From the NCBI GenBank assembly GCA_000611715.1, contig AZYM01000265.1, positions 1 through 64,000 of the forward strand: a stretch of 64,000 nt of DNA, read 5' to 3'. Origin of the DNA: Scolecobasidium constrictum UM 578 (taxonomy: Eukaryota; Ascomycota; Dothideomycetes; Venturiales; Sympoventuriaceae). Below are positions 10,159-21,999 of this stretch, one piece after another. A program made the translations under genes and the position numbers. Each line of letters begins with the position of its first letter. Position 1 is the first letter of the stretch. The notes below the pieces were generated by a model. That model searched no databases. It worked only from the letters and a program-made list of their open reading frames with translations, and had not been told where the DNA came from.

Positions 10159-12647
10159 TCAAGCCCTCAGATCACCCCTCTCCCAGCCCCTCTCCTCTCC
10201 ATACAACTCCCCCGCCTCACGACAATACCTCACACCCCCGGCTCCACTCGCCATCTCACTCGCCCAACAAACGACCGTCGCATCCACCACGCCCACAACC
10301 ACATTCTCCACAGCGCCAAAGACAGACCAGCCCACCGCGGCGGCGCTCAGGCCAATGACATACCCGTACAGACTGCCCCTGTAGCTTGGATCCACGTTGA
10401 CGAGTCGTGCGGTGGACACCCAGGCGCCGAAGCCCATTGCGATGGTAAGGATATATCTGAAGGCGTGGAGGATGAGTTTGGCGGTGCGCCATTGGGCGAG
10501 CGCGTCGCTGGGCGGTGCGTTGGCGCTTCGTGGTGTGAGGGTTGTGGTGGCCTCTGTGCGCGACACGAAGGGGAGGTTGGAGAGTTGTCGTGCAGCAACG
10601 GTGAGGGGTTGAGAGTGGATCGCAGCGTATGTAAGTGTTAGTGGATTGGTGAGTGCGGCGATAGGACTGGGCACAATGCTGTAGAAGCAGACTGTGATGA
10701 GCGTGACTAGTCGGCGAGGAAGGACAAGCAAGGGTAGTCGGACAGCCACGCTAAGGAACGTCTGCTGGCAAATGGTGCCGAACAGCTGTGTCGTTGCGTG
10801 CGTGAAGGAGGCCAGCACTACCTGACGAGAGGTAGGTGCGGGTGTCGTGTTGCGATGGAAGTACCACTGGCTTGTCGTGGCAGCAGCAATGGCACGTTGT
10901 ACGCCCGAGATGACTGAGAGCGTCCACAGAAGCATAAGCACATGGTAGATGGCCAACCACCACGTACTCCCACTCAACTTCCACAGCCCGCTCGAGAAGT
11001 GGCCTTCAAGGAAGACACGCGAAAACATGGCCAGCCAAAGCCAGTACCAGATGATGATGGCTGCTTGCGATACGAAACCAGCCAATTGCAGTGCTGGACT
11101 CGCCGCTAGAATCTTGCATGCGAATTCCAGTATCTGAATCGCTCGGTCGAGGCTGTGTCGTGATTTATAGGCCAAGTAACACCACATCGCCGTCCCAACC
11201 ATTGGTCCAAAGGCTAGAAACCGCATGGCCTTGTCTTGGAATCGTGTGCCATGCCAGTAGCCCTTGTAGCTCCACACCAGCGAGTACAGCGAGAAGGAGA
11301 AGAGGATGATCGGTACGGCGATGAGAGTGAGCAAGGTGAGCGGGCGAATGTATGATCTCAATAGAGCCAACCACACAGCCGTCACAATCAACGCAATAAC
11401 CGTGTCCATCGCCAGCAAGTGGAATGACTTCTGCAGGACAGCGTATATGCTGTCTCCAATCGGCTTCTTCTTGCTCGGCTCGTCGGTGTGCAAGTATACC
11501 AGCAACGAAGTCGCGAATAACGATGCAAAGCATATCCAGAACAGTTGTGCCCAGAACCAGTCATGTCTGGGTGGTTCGACATGTTCGCTCGTGATCATGT
11601 CGGGTACGCTCTCTCGATCAGGACTCGGCGGACGAGGGTTCAGGCGTGCCGTTTCTTCGTCCGTCTCTTCAGGCAACCACCTGTGCTCACGTGTGATGCC
11701 TGCTGCAGGAGGTGTTCTGAACGTCTGAAAGGGCGGCGGTGGCTGGTCGTCGTCGCGTGCTTCCTCCGGACGTATCGACTCCATGCTACTCCGCCGTGAC
11801 GATTCCAGATCGACATTCTCCATCTTGCTCTTGCCGCCCTCGGTCGCCACGCTGCCTTCTCTTTCTGCATCCTCCACCACAGACTCCTTCACGGTTGGCG
11901 GTCTCCCTCGTGGTTGCTTCCTCTCTGCCCGCCACGAGCTGCGGATCCCTCGCCCTCCACTCACATAATGCCGACTGAGCGCGTTCTCTTTCCCTCCATC
12001 ATCGCCACCACTGTCTCCACCCCCAAGATCGTCCTCATCCGCCTCCTCGCTCTCACCCAACCTCTCCACGCTAAAGTGCCTCCGACTCCGCTGCAGCGCA
12101 TAGTAATCCGCCATATCCCTCTCCCTTTCGCCCTCGTCGTCGTCTTCTCTAAACTCATCTGTCGCACTGTAGAATAACGGCGCCTCCCTCTGCGGCTGCA
12201 GCAGGTGCCTCGACGCAAACGGAAAGCGCGACACGAACTGGCTGCCCGTGCCTGATTGCGCCGTGCCAGCGTATGGGTTGTTCATCAGACTCGGCCGCTG
12301 CAGGTACGACCGCGAGGATCCATTGCGACTTCCCGCGCTGGGTCGTGCGTATCTTTGCCGTTGTGAGTTGGGTGGCATATTGGTCGCATCGTCGGTGGTG
12401 TTGTTGTTGGATGGAGGGGATGTGAAGGCGGGTTGCTGGTCGAAGCCGAGTCGCGACTGAGATTGCGCCAGGAAGCGCGAGGCATCTGTGTATCAAGGCA
12501 GGAGCGTCAGTCACGCGAGGCACATACACGGCCGTGGTGGTGGTGGTGGTGGTGTTGCAAGGCGCAAGGCATGTGAGACAGGATCCGCGTCATTCGGGCA
12601 TGCGTGTGTGTAGATAGATAGGGCAACAGCTTACATTCCGAGAACAT
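10159..12647 (-). CDS. PNS1: Choline transporter-like (CTL/PNS1) membrane protein
   Basis: Member of the CTL/SLC44 (PNS1) family of plasma-membrane proteins, proposed choline or related carriers. Two exons, 12647-12635 and 12485-10159, encode 779 residues. The 13-bp first exon (Met-Phe-Ser-Glu plus one base) joins across a 149-bp intron (donor GTAAGC, branch CTGAC, acceptor ACAG) to give MFSEYASRFLAQSQSRLGF, a protein-like start. The first 300 or so residues are hydrophilic and acidic. About ten hydrophobic helices follow from residue 310 on, and the C-terminal part has the family's conserved VENVVVGVVDATVVCWAS segment. A GGT microsatellite lies inside the intron (12532-12555). Assignment to the family is firm; the transported substrate is not known. 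Confidence 0.85.
12532..12555. repeat. GGT trinucleotide microsatellite
   Basis: About seven GGT units lie within the first intron of the PNS1-like gene, so length changes there would not alter the protein. Confidence 0.7.
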
Positions 12648-13436
12648 GTCTGCCTTCCTTCTGGCTCCTTCTCTCCTTCACAAAGATACAATATAGAGGG
12701 AGAAACGTCAACCGCGTATATACAGGCACGAAAAGGTTGGGGTGAGGTTGAGAAAGTGGTTATCTTTGGCCGATTGCTGTGTTCCAGGATCAGCGGTCCG
12801 GTGAGATGCAACCGGCCACACACCACACGTGCCCAACCCAGCGATCATATGGTGAAGAAACGATACAGGCACATGAGTAGATAAGAGGGCAAGTCGAGGC
12901 TATGAGAACAAGATACAGACTTCAAAGAATAGAACAGGAAAACAGGCAGCACAGGATGTCGTTGCGGTGACTGGAGATGGGGCTTGCAAGAGGCGGCGGC
13001 GATGGGCTTGTCCGCGAGGAGTTTAGCGTCGGCTCGGAGCTTGGATCTGACAGGCCTGCAACGCTTCGTCATATCCGTCACCTGCAATGTTCTGAGCTTG
13101 TTGAAGATAGACCTGTACTATACACACAACTACAGCTGCTCTCTCCAGAACCATATCGCGGCTTGATCCCGAATTACTGCAGATTTTCGCGCACTCCGAT
13201 CTCCCATAACTGCTCAGCCAAGCGATTAAACGCGGTCACATGATACCATAACCAATCGATTATCCTCCACTTCCGTGACCGCCTCTACATCCGTGGTGCC
13301 ATTCCCCAGCAAAGAGAAGACCAACAATTTCCACTCCCAAATCCAGAAAAGATAAACAGAACTCGCCACCGCGCCAGCTCAAACGCTCCTTCCCCTTCCC
13401 ATTCACCATCGCAAGGAAGGAACAACCCGCCCAGGC
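12648..13436. promoter_or_regulatory. Divergent upstream region of PNS1-like and Rab genes
   Basis: About 790 bp between divergent start codons. A pyrimidine-rich run at about 13290-13430 precedes the Rab start. No other gene is supported here. Confidence 0.4.
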
Positions 13437-14264
13437 ATGACCCAACCATGGGACTACATCGCAAAGATCGTCTCCCTGGGCGATAGCGGCTGCGGCAAGT
13501 CCTCTCTCACCATACGCCTCTGCGAAGGTCGCTTCGTCTCACACCACGACGTAACCATCGGCGTCGAGTTCGGGTCGCGCATCGTGCCCGTCGGCCCGCC
13601 CGCCTCTTACGCCCTCAACATCAATAACCCCACCAATCGCTATTCCCAAAGACCACCTCCTCATAATGCAGGGAAGAAGGGACAGAGACCCGAGGATCTG
13701 CAGAAGCATATGAAGTTGTCTCTGTGGGATACGGCGGGGCAGGAAACGTACAAGAGCATCACGAGGAGTTACTTCCGCGGTGCGTCGGGCGCGCTGCTCG
13801 TCTTCGACATCACACGGAGGGAGACGTTCCACAGTGTGACGAGCTGGCTGCACGATCTGCGGCAGATCGCCGAGGAAGGCATCGTCGTCGTGCTGGTGGG
13901 GAACAAATCGGATTTGGCGCCGAGTTCGACGGTTACTGGTTCGTTTTCGGCGGCGGGAGAGGATGCGCCGCGGGAGAATCTGAGACAGGTCACCACGGAA
14001 GAGGCGGAGGATTGGTGTAGGGCGAATAAGGTTATGCAGTATGTGGAGACGTCGGCGAAGAGTGGCGAGGGTGTGGAGAGGGCATTCCTAGAGGTTGCGG
14101 AGAGGATATACCAGAACATCGAGGCGGGCAAGTACGATCTTAACGACCGGCGGAGTGGTGTTAAAAGTGCGGCGGCGAGTGGCGCTGCTGGTGGTCGAGG
14201 AGGCGGTGTGAAACTGGGCGATGCTGCAGGTGGAGGCAAGACTGGTAGAGGGGGGTGCTGTTGA
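13437..14264 (+). CDS. Rab-family small GTPase (Rab2/Rab4/Ypt4-like)
   Basis: Membrane-traffic GTPase of 275 residues. All nucleotide-binding motifs are present: GDSGCGKS (15-22), the switch I Thr40 within TIGVEFG, WDTAGQE (97-103), NKSD (156-159) and ETSAK (204-208). A Gly-rich tail ends in Cys-Cys for geranylgeranylation. The switch I sequence and DTAGQETYKSITRSYFRGA place it near Rab2/Rab4/Rab14. It is about 65 residues longer than a typical Rab because of a polar, Pro/Asn-rich insertion at residues 52-90, between switch I and G3, and a Ser-rich insertion at 160-183 just after G4. Both fall in surface loops of the fold. Single exon. Confidence 0.9.
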   Translation: MTQPWDYIAKIVSLGDSGCGKSSLTIRLCEGRFVSHHDVTIGVEFGSRIVPVGPPASYALNINNPTNRYSQRPPPHNAGKKGQRPEDLQKHMKLSLWDTAGQETYKSITRSYFRGASGALLVFDITRRETFHSVTSWLHDLRQIAEEGIVVVLVGNKSDLAPSSTVTGSFSAAGEDAPRENLRQVTTEEAEDWCRANKVMQYVETSAKSGEGVERAFLEVAERIYQNIEAGKYDLNDRRSGVKSAAASGAAGGRGGGVKLGDAAGGGKTGRGGCC

Positions 14265-14425
14265 AGAGCATCTTGTGCAAGGGCAGAATGTGTATAGCTT
14301 GAGAGATTTGAGGGCACAGCATGGCGTTTGGCATCTGGACAGGAGGCACTTTGTCCCACGGAGTTCTATACACACAACCATAATTCGTATTCTCATCCCA
14401 GCCCATTATGTTATACCGTTCAAGC

Positions 14426-14980
14426 TCAAAGCACACTCCCCTTACTCTCAGGCCACCCAACAGTCCGTCGATAACTCTGCGTCAATCCCTCAATCTTCCA
14501 CTCTCCACCTCCCTTCCCAACCGTAAAGCACATAACCCCATAATGATGCAGCACGCCATCAAACGTGACGCTGAATGGACTCCAGGCACTCCCCAAAAGC
14601 GCATCCAGCTTCACCTCCGTCCTTTCCAGATCAGGCGCTTCATGCAACACGGGTCCTTGGCCTGGTTCACGGTGTTTCTGGCCCTCATCGAGTAGGGCGA
14701 TGAACTTCTCGATCGTGGTGCGCATCACGACTTCTAACTTCTCGTCCTTGCTTGATGTGCTTGACGACTGCGTTTTGGGGACAGGCAGCGACGCATACTG
14801 AGGATAATATGATGATGAGGGGTTACGTGGTGGTTCTTGCCTGATTATGGTGAGGGTTGCGGTTGGGAAGAAGTGTGTTCCAAGTGCTTTTGTGTCGGAG
14901 GCGTTGATGGCGTCGAAGAAGTGTTGGATTAGTGACTTGATGGCTGTGATGTCTGCGTGGTGGTCCGGTAGCTGGGTCAT
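14426..14980 (-). CDS. NTF2/SnoaL-like fold protein
   Basis: 184-residue protein with the pattern of an NTF2-like (SnoaL or lumazine-binding-like) small domain: an N-terminal helix pair (ITAIKSLIQHFFDAINASD), then LGTHFFPTATLTIIRQ, and strands ending in FDGVLHHYGVMCFTVGKG and WKIEGLTQSYR. A polar Ser-rich loop sits at about residues 55-75. Such domains serve as small enzymes or binding modules and no substrate can be assigned. Convergent with the Rab gene, 161 bp apart. Confidence 0.7.
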   Translation of the reverse strand: MTQLPDHHADITAIKSLIQHFFDAINASDTKALGTHFFPTATLTIIRQEPPRNPSSSYYPQYASLPVPKTQSSSTSSKDEKLEVVMRTTIEKFIALLDEGQKHREPGQGPVLHEAPDLERTEVKLDALLGSAWSPFSVTFDGVLHHYGVMCFTVGKGGGEWKIEGLTQSYRRTVGWPESKGSVL

Positions 14981-15807
14981 GTTGAGGTCAATGAGAAGAT
15001 AGATCTATTTGAGCAGGATGCAGATGTCGATCTAAGAATCAATGAAGTCCCGAATCTCGTAGACGGCCTGCATGCTGCAAGCATGAGGTTCGAGGGAGCT
15101 CTCGTCAGCTCATGGTTGTTCAAGCCGAGGTAGCGCGACGTTCACAATCTCGAAGTTTTCCACATCGCTCTGTTTACTCAACATGTTCGCTCCTTAGCTT
15201 GTGAAGAAGACTTGGATCTAAAAGTTTGATTCTTCTTCGTTCAGGAAACGCTAGAACGGGTGATGTTTGCACATGCTGGCACCGCCTTGTAGTCGTGACC
15301 ACAGAGCTTGAGACACGCAGTGGTCCGTGCGTTGCGCGTCCTCCTCCCAAGTTCCAGCTCCGTGAAGTCTCCAACAAGAAAATGCAACAACATTATGCCA
15401 AATGGGTCGAACACCATCACTCTACTGCTCTACTGAGCTCATAGCGCCATACTGTCAGCGATCAACGAAGCAAGGACGCGTGGATTCCAACATCATGAGC
15501 CGCATAGAGGACAATCACCATATTGAGCAGTACGTGGACGTCGAATTAAGTCCTGTTCCCGCCGGTTCCTTCTGGATTCGTTCCTGCAGATAGCAGGTGG
15601 AACTCAGTTAAGGAAATGATGTCGAGCATGCCCAGGCCTCATGATCACGGCATATTCCGGACATGGTCTGTGCTCCAGCTATTCACTCAGCGTCACCGCC
15701 CTGAGCTCGCCTGTCCATGCTGAACGCTTCCTGGAAGCTTTTGATGCCCTCGTTGATATATTCTTGAGACCGGATTTGGTCAAAACTTGGAGCGCAGTCA
15801 ATTCAAC
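14981..15807. other. Intergenic
   Basis: About 830 bp between the starts of the divergent NTF2-like gene and the second HET gene. Only short, non-protein-like frames are present. I see no gene. Confidence 0.4.
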
Positions 15808-16967
15808 ATGGCACAAAAGGATGATGCATGCCCACCACTGGTGAAGGCGGTCGAGCCGTCTCTCTATGGCGAACTGGACTCTGCGAAGCACGAGATTCGG
15901 TTGGTGAAATTTGACGTTGATGCGTTGAATTTGAGTGAACTACGCCTCGTCATGACTACTCATGTCATTGAAGAAGCCCCGATATACAGAGCTCTATCCT
16001 ACGCATGGGTGAGCTGACGGCCACGGATACACACGCATTGAGTACTACTGAATTGAGCCAGGGTCCCGAAGAACTGCGCCAAATACATCTTAACGCACAT
16101 ATCATCGACATTCGTATTAATCTCTTCAACTTCCTCCAACAGTTCCGGCGCAGGTCGACTGGCAACGACTGGATCTGGGTTGACCAGTTGTGCATAAACC
16201 AAGGGTCGATCATGGAAAGGAATGATCAAGTGAGCATGATGGATAAGATCTACGCTTTTGCGTCTAAGACACTGGTCTGGCTTGGGCTCGATTCGCACGT
16301 TGGTCGGGCTTTTGCGTTCATGGAAGAGGTTCTCGAGAATACGGTGATCGAAGGTGACGTCAAAGCCGATCTGCTCGACAAAGTGGCCATCAAGACATTT
16401 TGCACCAATCCCTATTGGACCAGGCATTGGGTCATACAGGAACTCGTTCTGTCGCAACGGTGCACGCTCCTGTATGGACAATATACGATGCCACTGGACC
16501 GCTTCAGGGACGCTTATGATCGATCTCCCAGTGTGGGTTTGGTTTTTTCTACGCATCTTATGCGCCTGCTGGGCCTCTTGGGAGATTACAGGCTATACGA
16601 AACGCACAAACACCCAGTGGCTGAAGTGTGGTTGATCTGGTACCAATGTATGCTCGTTGGAACAGCCACATCATGTCAGGATCCCAGAGACAGGATCTAT
16701 GGTATCCAAAGCCTGTTCGAGATCTCACAGCGGATCAAGGTGGACTATTCTGCAAGCGTCGAGCAAGTGTGCATGCGTGCACTATTAGGCCTCGCCCAAG
16801 CTATTCAGCCGCGCGACAATCTTTTGCTTGACGACTGTTTCGGTCAGTTAATTCGCGCAATGGGCTTGTCCGATCAACATGCTGAGCTATGGAATGAGTT
16901 TGTAGCTCAATGCAGGGCTGCTGACTTCATGATTGGGCTTGAATTGCAAGCTCGGCCAACTGCATAA
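15808..16967 (+). CDS. HET-domain protein 2 (short)
   Basis: HET-family protein in two exons, 15808-16008 and 16062-16967, giving 368 residues from MAQKDD (375 if the Met at 15787 is used). The 53-bp intron has donor GTGAGC and acceptor CCAG and splits the diagnostic motif: ALSYAW in exon 1 joins GPEELRQIHLN in exon 2. The rest of the HET core is intact: DWIWVDQLCINQ, ERNDQVSMMDKIYAFASKTL and VWLGLD, then TRHWVIQELVLSQRC. It ends soon after the DPRDRIYG segment, shorter than most HET proteins of 500-700 residues, so the C-terminal part may be missing or lie in an unrecognised exon. Confidence 0.85.
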
Positions 16968-17093
16968 TTACCTGGACAAAGCTATCTTTCAGCTTAGGTG
17001 ACTGGAGGTGGTGGATGCAGGCCCCAATCTGGCAAGCCCTCTGCCTTGCCAGCCGCGCTTGTCATGGGTGGTGACCTGTCGCATCACGGTCTT

Positions 17094-18290
17094 CTAACGC
17101 TGCGGTGAAGCCTCAGTGATGAAGTCTAAGGACTCGACATCGGGACTCGGCATAGTTTTTCGCTCATCCAGCCTCTTCTCCACCACACGGGCATCGAGGC
17201 CCTTCTGCCGACCGAAACACCGTTTCGCAAGCGGCTTGATATGTGGAATGCACGCGCACATCTATCTCAACTCATCAGCAAGCATCGACGACGTCTTCAT
17301 CGAGTCACCTACTATCCCAAGCACAATCTCCAAATCAGTCGTGAAATACACCGGATAAGCATTCCAACTCGTATCCATCCTCGGCGCATGGAACATCCTC
17401 CACACATAGTACGTCCTCACACAGCTCGACGCCGTGGCGATGATGCCGACCGAGAGCAAAGCCGTCGCTTGCGTCTTTTTCCGTCGGCTCATCTGGAGTT
17501 GCCAGATGACGGGGATGGGCAGGGCAACGAGCATAGCGTCGCAGATGCAGCTGGCTGCTGAGGTGGCGAAGAGCTCTCGCGCTTCGGAGCGGCAGTGGGT
17601 GGCGTAGCGGATGTCCCAGTAGGCGTTGACTGGACTGCTTCCATATTAGGTCGATAAAATCATGAGATGGTTCGTGCTGCTCATTGGTGGACTCACGTGC
17701 ACAAGAAGATGGCAAGGAAGAGTGTTACTACATACAGCACCAGCACACACGCTAGCGCAGCATGCAGAATGCGACGATAAGTCTTGGTCCATGTCGCGCC
17801 GTCGATGAGACGGTAGTAGAATGAGAGGATGGAGAGACGGGTGAAGCAAGCTGCGGTCGTGTAAAAGATCTTCGCAATCCAGCTCCACATGCCGACCTCT
17901 GTTCACATGGTCATCAGCGACACATTGGAGAGAGGGGTGGAAAGCTTACTGAAGCGCCACTCGATAGGCACATCCCAGACATGCCGGTTCCACCCGTACT
18001 TGGACGTGACTAGATCATCAGATACTACCAGCGCGACACACATGATCTTCTCTCCGTCAGTATGGCACCTCAATAGCCTTGGACGGCCATACCCAAGCTA
18101 TGGCGATGCAGACGTCGTCCTTGCCAAATCTTTGGTACAGGAAGTGGCTCAGATACCTCAGCCCAACAGCAACTCCAGCTACGAAAACCAGCACGGCACT
18201 GATGACTGCAAGTGTATGTCCACGAGTCACGGGATCCTCATAGTTGGGCATCGGCCAAGATAGAGCGAGAGCTGCATGGTCGATGGACAT
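17094..18290 (-). CDS. Fungal rhodopsin-like/SAT4-type integral membrane protein
   Basis: Five exons on the minus strand (18290-18093, 18046-17950, 17898-17697, 17634-17313, 17261-17094) encode 328 residues. All four introns are 46-62 bp with GT-AG ends, and each junction restores a protein-like frame (for example WRF to KVGMWSWIAK, and LGI to MCACIPHIKPLAKRC). The protein has about seven hydrophobic helices and the family's hallmark segments FYTTAACFTRLSILSFYYRL, a WDIRYATHC-type loop and YPVYFTTDLEIVLGI. This is the fungal 'rhodopsin domain' (SAT4/PTH11-adjacent) family of uncharacterised seven-helix proteins, which lack a retinal lysine signature that I could identify. The family is abundant in plant-associated fungi. 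An alternative start at 18356 would add 22 residues. Confidence 0.82.
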
Positions 18291-19313
18291 CTTTTCTGTG
18301 TTGATGGTAGGCAGCAAATTTGTCAAGTTGAGAGTCCGGGTCAAAGCAGATCGCAAACGGTATACTGCTCGCCATTTCCGCGACTTTAGACAACACTAAA
18401 TACTCGTAGCGGCCGTTGTGATAGCCTATCCAGAGCTTCGTCGATCAGGCTCTCGAGGACTGCGAATGCACATCTCGTTTGTTGTCTCCATTCGCAAGCT
18501 TTCCTCTGCTGACAATACAGCACCTGGGCACACTAATGAAGCCACACCAGCGTTTTGTGAGGAAGTTCGGCACTCTCGGCGAGACGATGTTATATCCGAG
18601 AGACATATCCATTTCTCTTATGCCACACTTTATCCAGATCGGGCTTATGTAACGTCCTCTCTCCACACAACAGGTTAGTCATGCGCATATGCATGCTGCA
18701 AAGACGGGGTTTGTCGTCTCGCACGTCAGGGTCTATGGAGCACATTCCACACTCTAAATGGTCGACATGAGAAGCCGTTTTATCCATCTTCGCTTGCGGC
18801 GCTTTGGTGCATGATCTTCGCGTATTGAACGGCCACTCTGGACTTTCTGGACTATTGCGGGCAGTAGACTAGCCATATTCTGATGTCGAAAGATTTCGGT
18901 GTTTGGAGAATGACTTCTGCCTCTAGAATCGCTCATATTCTGGTGGCTGATGGATTCGTTAGACGAAGCTTCAGTAGCATAATCACCACGAACCTAAGCG
19001 GGCTGGCTGCAACCATCGGACCACGGACCAGAAGGGAGGTATTGCTGTGCCCACTGGAATCGTGACAAGGAAGTCCCGCTGGCCTAGAATCATTCCACCT
19101 GGTCGGCCACGATCATGCGGAGTAAACCTTGAGTGCATCGCATTCGAAAGAGCAATTGGTCGCTCACTTTCCGACATGGTGTGGGAATTTGCCGCATTAA
19201 AGAAATGAGCTCTCTGCTTCCTATCAGCTTTCAAGATGCAGCAAGGTCCGAGGCGGAGCTTGGAACAGAAAATGTTGCCATGATCGTTCAACATCTTGGG
19301 TATATCAAGCTCG
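18291..19313. other. Intergenic
   Basis: About 1 kb upstream of the rhodopsin-like gene and downstream of RRP36. I see no coding region or repeat. Confidence 0.4.
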
Positions 19314-20372
19314 CTACATCCTCCGCTCCATGGGCATATCCTTTCGCTCTTTCGCGGCCAGCTTCTTCCGCCTCCTCTGTATGACCTTGTCCTTCTGCCT
19401 ACTCTTCATGCCCTCGAACCTGTCCACCAATGCCTGCTTCTTGACATCGCTCTTCTTGAGGTAGAACGGCTTCTTGCCCTGCGCCACAGCTTCCCTCTCT
19501 TTCGTCCTGTGCTCTCTCCTGACCTTCTCCTCACGTGCCTTTGCCTTGTTCGCTGCGATCTTTGACTCCAGGGACACCGCTTTACGCTGCAGCTTCTCGC
19601 GCTGGTCTTGCGAGAGCTTCGCCCTGGGATCTTTGAGCGCCTTCTTGAGTGATGTGAGTTCGTCGGTTTGGTAGTCGTTGAGGAAAGAGTAGCGTGACTG
19701 GATTGTGTTGCGGTCGAGGTGGCCGGATGTGACGTCGAAGCGAGGGTCACGGGACTTGATTTTAGGTACGTCAACTACTTCGCGGTAGCGACCGACGGCG
19801 CGATTGGCGGGCATGGCTGTGGGAGCATGTTTCGAACTTCGCTTGTGACCTCGAGTGTTGCCATCCTCCGATCCGTCTGACTCGCTGTCATCATCGTCGG
19901 ACTCGTCTTCCTCGTCATCGTTGCCGTTGCTGAAGAATTCATTCTTGTCTGTCTTCGAAGCGCTCCTTCCAAACAATTCATCCTTGTTCTTGACACGTGA
20001 CGAATCATGTCCGCTATTGCCCTGTCTTCCTTCCGTGCGTTCCCGTAGCTCTTGCAGTCGTTCTCGCATGGAAGCAAGTTTTGACTTGTGCTCCGAGCTC
20101 GCCTCCTCCCCTCGCTTCCGCTTCCTCTCGCCCTTGCCTAACGACTCCTGCGCCTTAGCAAGAGCACCAAATGAGACGTTGCTCAGTTTGTACTGTGAAG
20201 CGTCCTCGTCTTCTGGCGCAGAGTCGCTGCTGTCTGGGTCGTCTTCAGATGCGGAGTCGATGTTTGAGCCGCTCTCTTCACCGTCGGTGCCGCTTCCCCT
20301 TTGCAAATCGCTTTCAGCGTCTGTCAAGAGCTCATCCTGTTGCGCGTCATAGTCTATCTTAACTCGCGCCAT
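19314..20372 (-). CDS. RRP36: rRNA biogenesis protein RRP36
   Basis: Nucleolar component of the small-subunit processome, needed for early cleavages of pre-rRNA. The 352-residue product has a long acidic, Ser/Asp/Glu-rich N-terminal region and a central low-complexity DDEEDESDDDDSES run. The conserved C-terminal RRP36 domain contains RDPRFDVTSGHL, YSFLNDYQTDEL and GKKPFYLKKSDVKK, and ends in a highly basic RRRKKLAAKERKDMP tail. Length and layout fit fungal RRP36. Single exon; the start is the first Met. Confidence 0.93.
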   Translation of the reverse strand: MARVKIDYDAQQDELLTDAESDLQRGSGTDGEESGSNIDSASEDDPDSSDSAPEDEDASQYKLSNVSFGALAKAQESLGKGERKRKRGEEASSEHKSKLASMRERLQELRERTEGRQGNSGHDSSRVKNKDELFGRSASKTDKNEFFSNGNDDEEDESDDDDSESDGSEDGNTRGHKRSSKHAPTAMPANRAVGRYREVVDVPKIKSRDPRFDVTSGHLDRNTIQSRYSFLNDYQTDELTSLKKALKDPRAKLSQDQREKLQRKAVSLESKIAANKAKAREEKVRREHRTKEREAVAQGKKPFYLKKSDVKKQALVDRFEGMKSRQKDKVIQRRRKKLAAKERKDMPMERRM

Positions 20373-21999
20373 GCTGAGATTTGCGATCTCAAGGTGACGA
20401 AGTCCGGCTTGGAAATTTCGAGCGGGCTTCTGGAGCTACGGACTCAATTCCGCCCTAAGCAACTACACCCTTTCAGGACTAGTCCATCTGCCACCTGATG
20501 AACTCAACTTTCGTTAGCAGAGCCCGAGAGCATTCATCCATTGACTGCATCTCCAGTGTCATGGCTCCGTCTTATTGCAGGTTGCCCAAATCAGTATGGA
20601 CTTTTCCGGCGATAGCCAGGTGTCTCAACTATCACTGCAAGCGGCAGGTTGAACGCGAAGCAAATGACAGGATACCAAGCAACCTCTCGTCATGATCAGC
20701 TTGTTTGGCAGCTCTCTCATGATCAGCTTGTTTGGCAGCTCTCTCATGATCAGCTTGTTTGGCAGCTCTCTCATGATCAAGCGGCAACGAGCCTAAGAGC
20801 CTACTCACGGAGTCGCGATCGAAGTCAACTTTCTACAAACATGCACTCATCCGAGAGCACGGCGGACTGACCACCAACGTATTTTACTGTATGATGGCCA
20901 GACACAGGCACTTCCTGATCTAGGAAGTCTTGAGCATATCGCCATAGCACATGGTTGACTTCTAGCTCTTAGTACACCGGCGACTGTTCATGCCGTCAAT
21001 GCCGTATCTCTAATGTTTCTAGCTGGGCTGAGATGAATGCGCGCTGGAACGCGATCACGGCGACTTGCCCAGGTACCAGGAACTTCTGGCCAGAAGAAAA
21101 CGGCTGTTACCGACCAAGTGTTACACCGTATCTAGTCGATCTCCCAGCATACGCCCTACGCCATGTGGTGGCCGACGGGAAGGTGCGTCACTGCATACTA
21201 GCCTCACACAACAGATTCTGTCACGATGGCCGCAGTATCGCACAACGTCACGCCCTTGACTAATGCGTGATTTCAAGTTCCAGTACGACAGTGGAGAAAC
21301 AAGAGCTCGGCCGAAGTCTTTGTCTCCATCGCAGCTGTGGGCCGCCTGCAAGTACAGCAGGACTTGGACAGCGAAGTCGGATAGCTTCGCAGTAGAGCAC
21401 TCAGCACGTCTCGGTACAATCTGGAGCGGGCATGAATTCGATATCTTAATCCGTTATCTGCGTTCTGCCGGCGGGGGCAAGAGCATTATGATGGGCTTTG
21501 ACACATGCCTACGGCACCGTACAGCGCAAGCTCTAGCCGCGGTTCCTGCTTGCATAGATCGTCAGGTCCAGCTTTCTGCTCGCATGAGGCTCCACTGAAA
21601 AGTTCTACCTCGCTTGGACGCTTGAAATGAGCTTGTTGGGGTCGAGAACGGTGATGCTGAAGCTCTATCTTTGCGAATCATGACTGGCTTAGCACAGGCA
21701 TTCAGTGGCAATCGCTGAACGGACTCAGAACCTTTTTCGCGACTATGTCAGGTGAAGCAGTAGAAAGGGGACGTCTGCTGGACTAGAATGGAGCAGTCGA
21801 TGGATCACCATGTCGAAGGAATTGATAACGCGACTTTGGTTCTGGGAAAGGACAACGACAGATCGATACCGGACTCTTTTGACATTCCTTCATCTGACTG
21901 CTGACTATGTACAGTATATCATCCATCATTATGCGGGCTCTAGGCTGCTAGACCCTCTCGTTGATCAGTTCAACTCGACCCCTTCCATGTCCAAGTGCT
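20373..21999. other. Gene-poor intergenic region
   Basis: About 1.6 kb between RRP36 and the RidA-like gene. It contains the 27-bp tandem repeat at 20690-20779. The other frames, including 21263-21598 plus, are short and not protein-like. No gene is supported. Confidence 0.4.
20690..20779. repeat. 27-bp direct tandem repeat, 3.3 copies
   Basis: Three perfect 27-bp copies lie at 20690-20716, 20717-20743 and 20744-20770, followed by a 9-bp partial copy. Each unit begins TCATGATCAGC and carries the palindromes TCATGA and TGATCA. Identity between copies is complete, so the expansion looks recent. Because 27 is a multiple of 3 it reads as a repeated peptide, but the flanking frame is not a credible gene. 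Confidence 0.95.

Noticed and set aside
20649..20870. Plus-strand frame encoding a repeated peptide over the 27-bp repeat
   Set aside because: The periodic peptide is a by-product of the repeat length being a multiple of three. The flanking residues are not protein-like.
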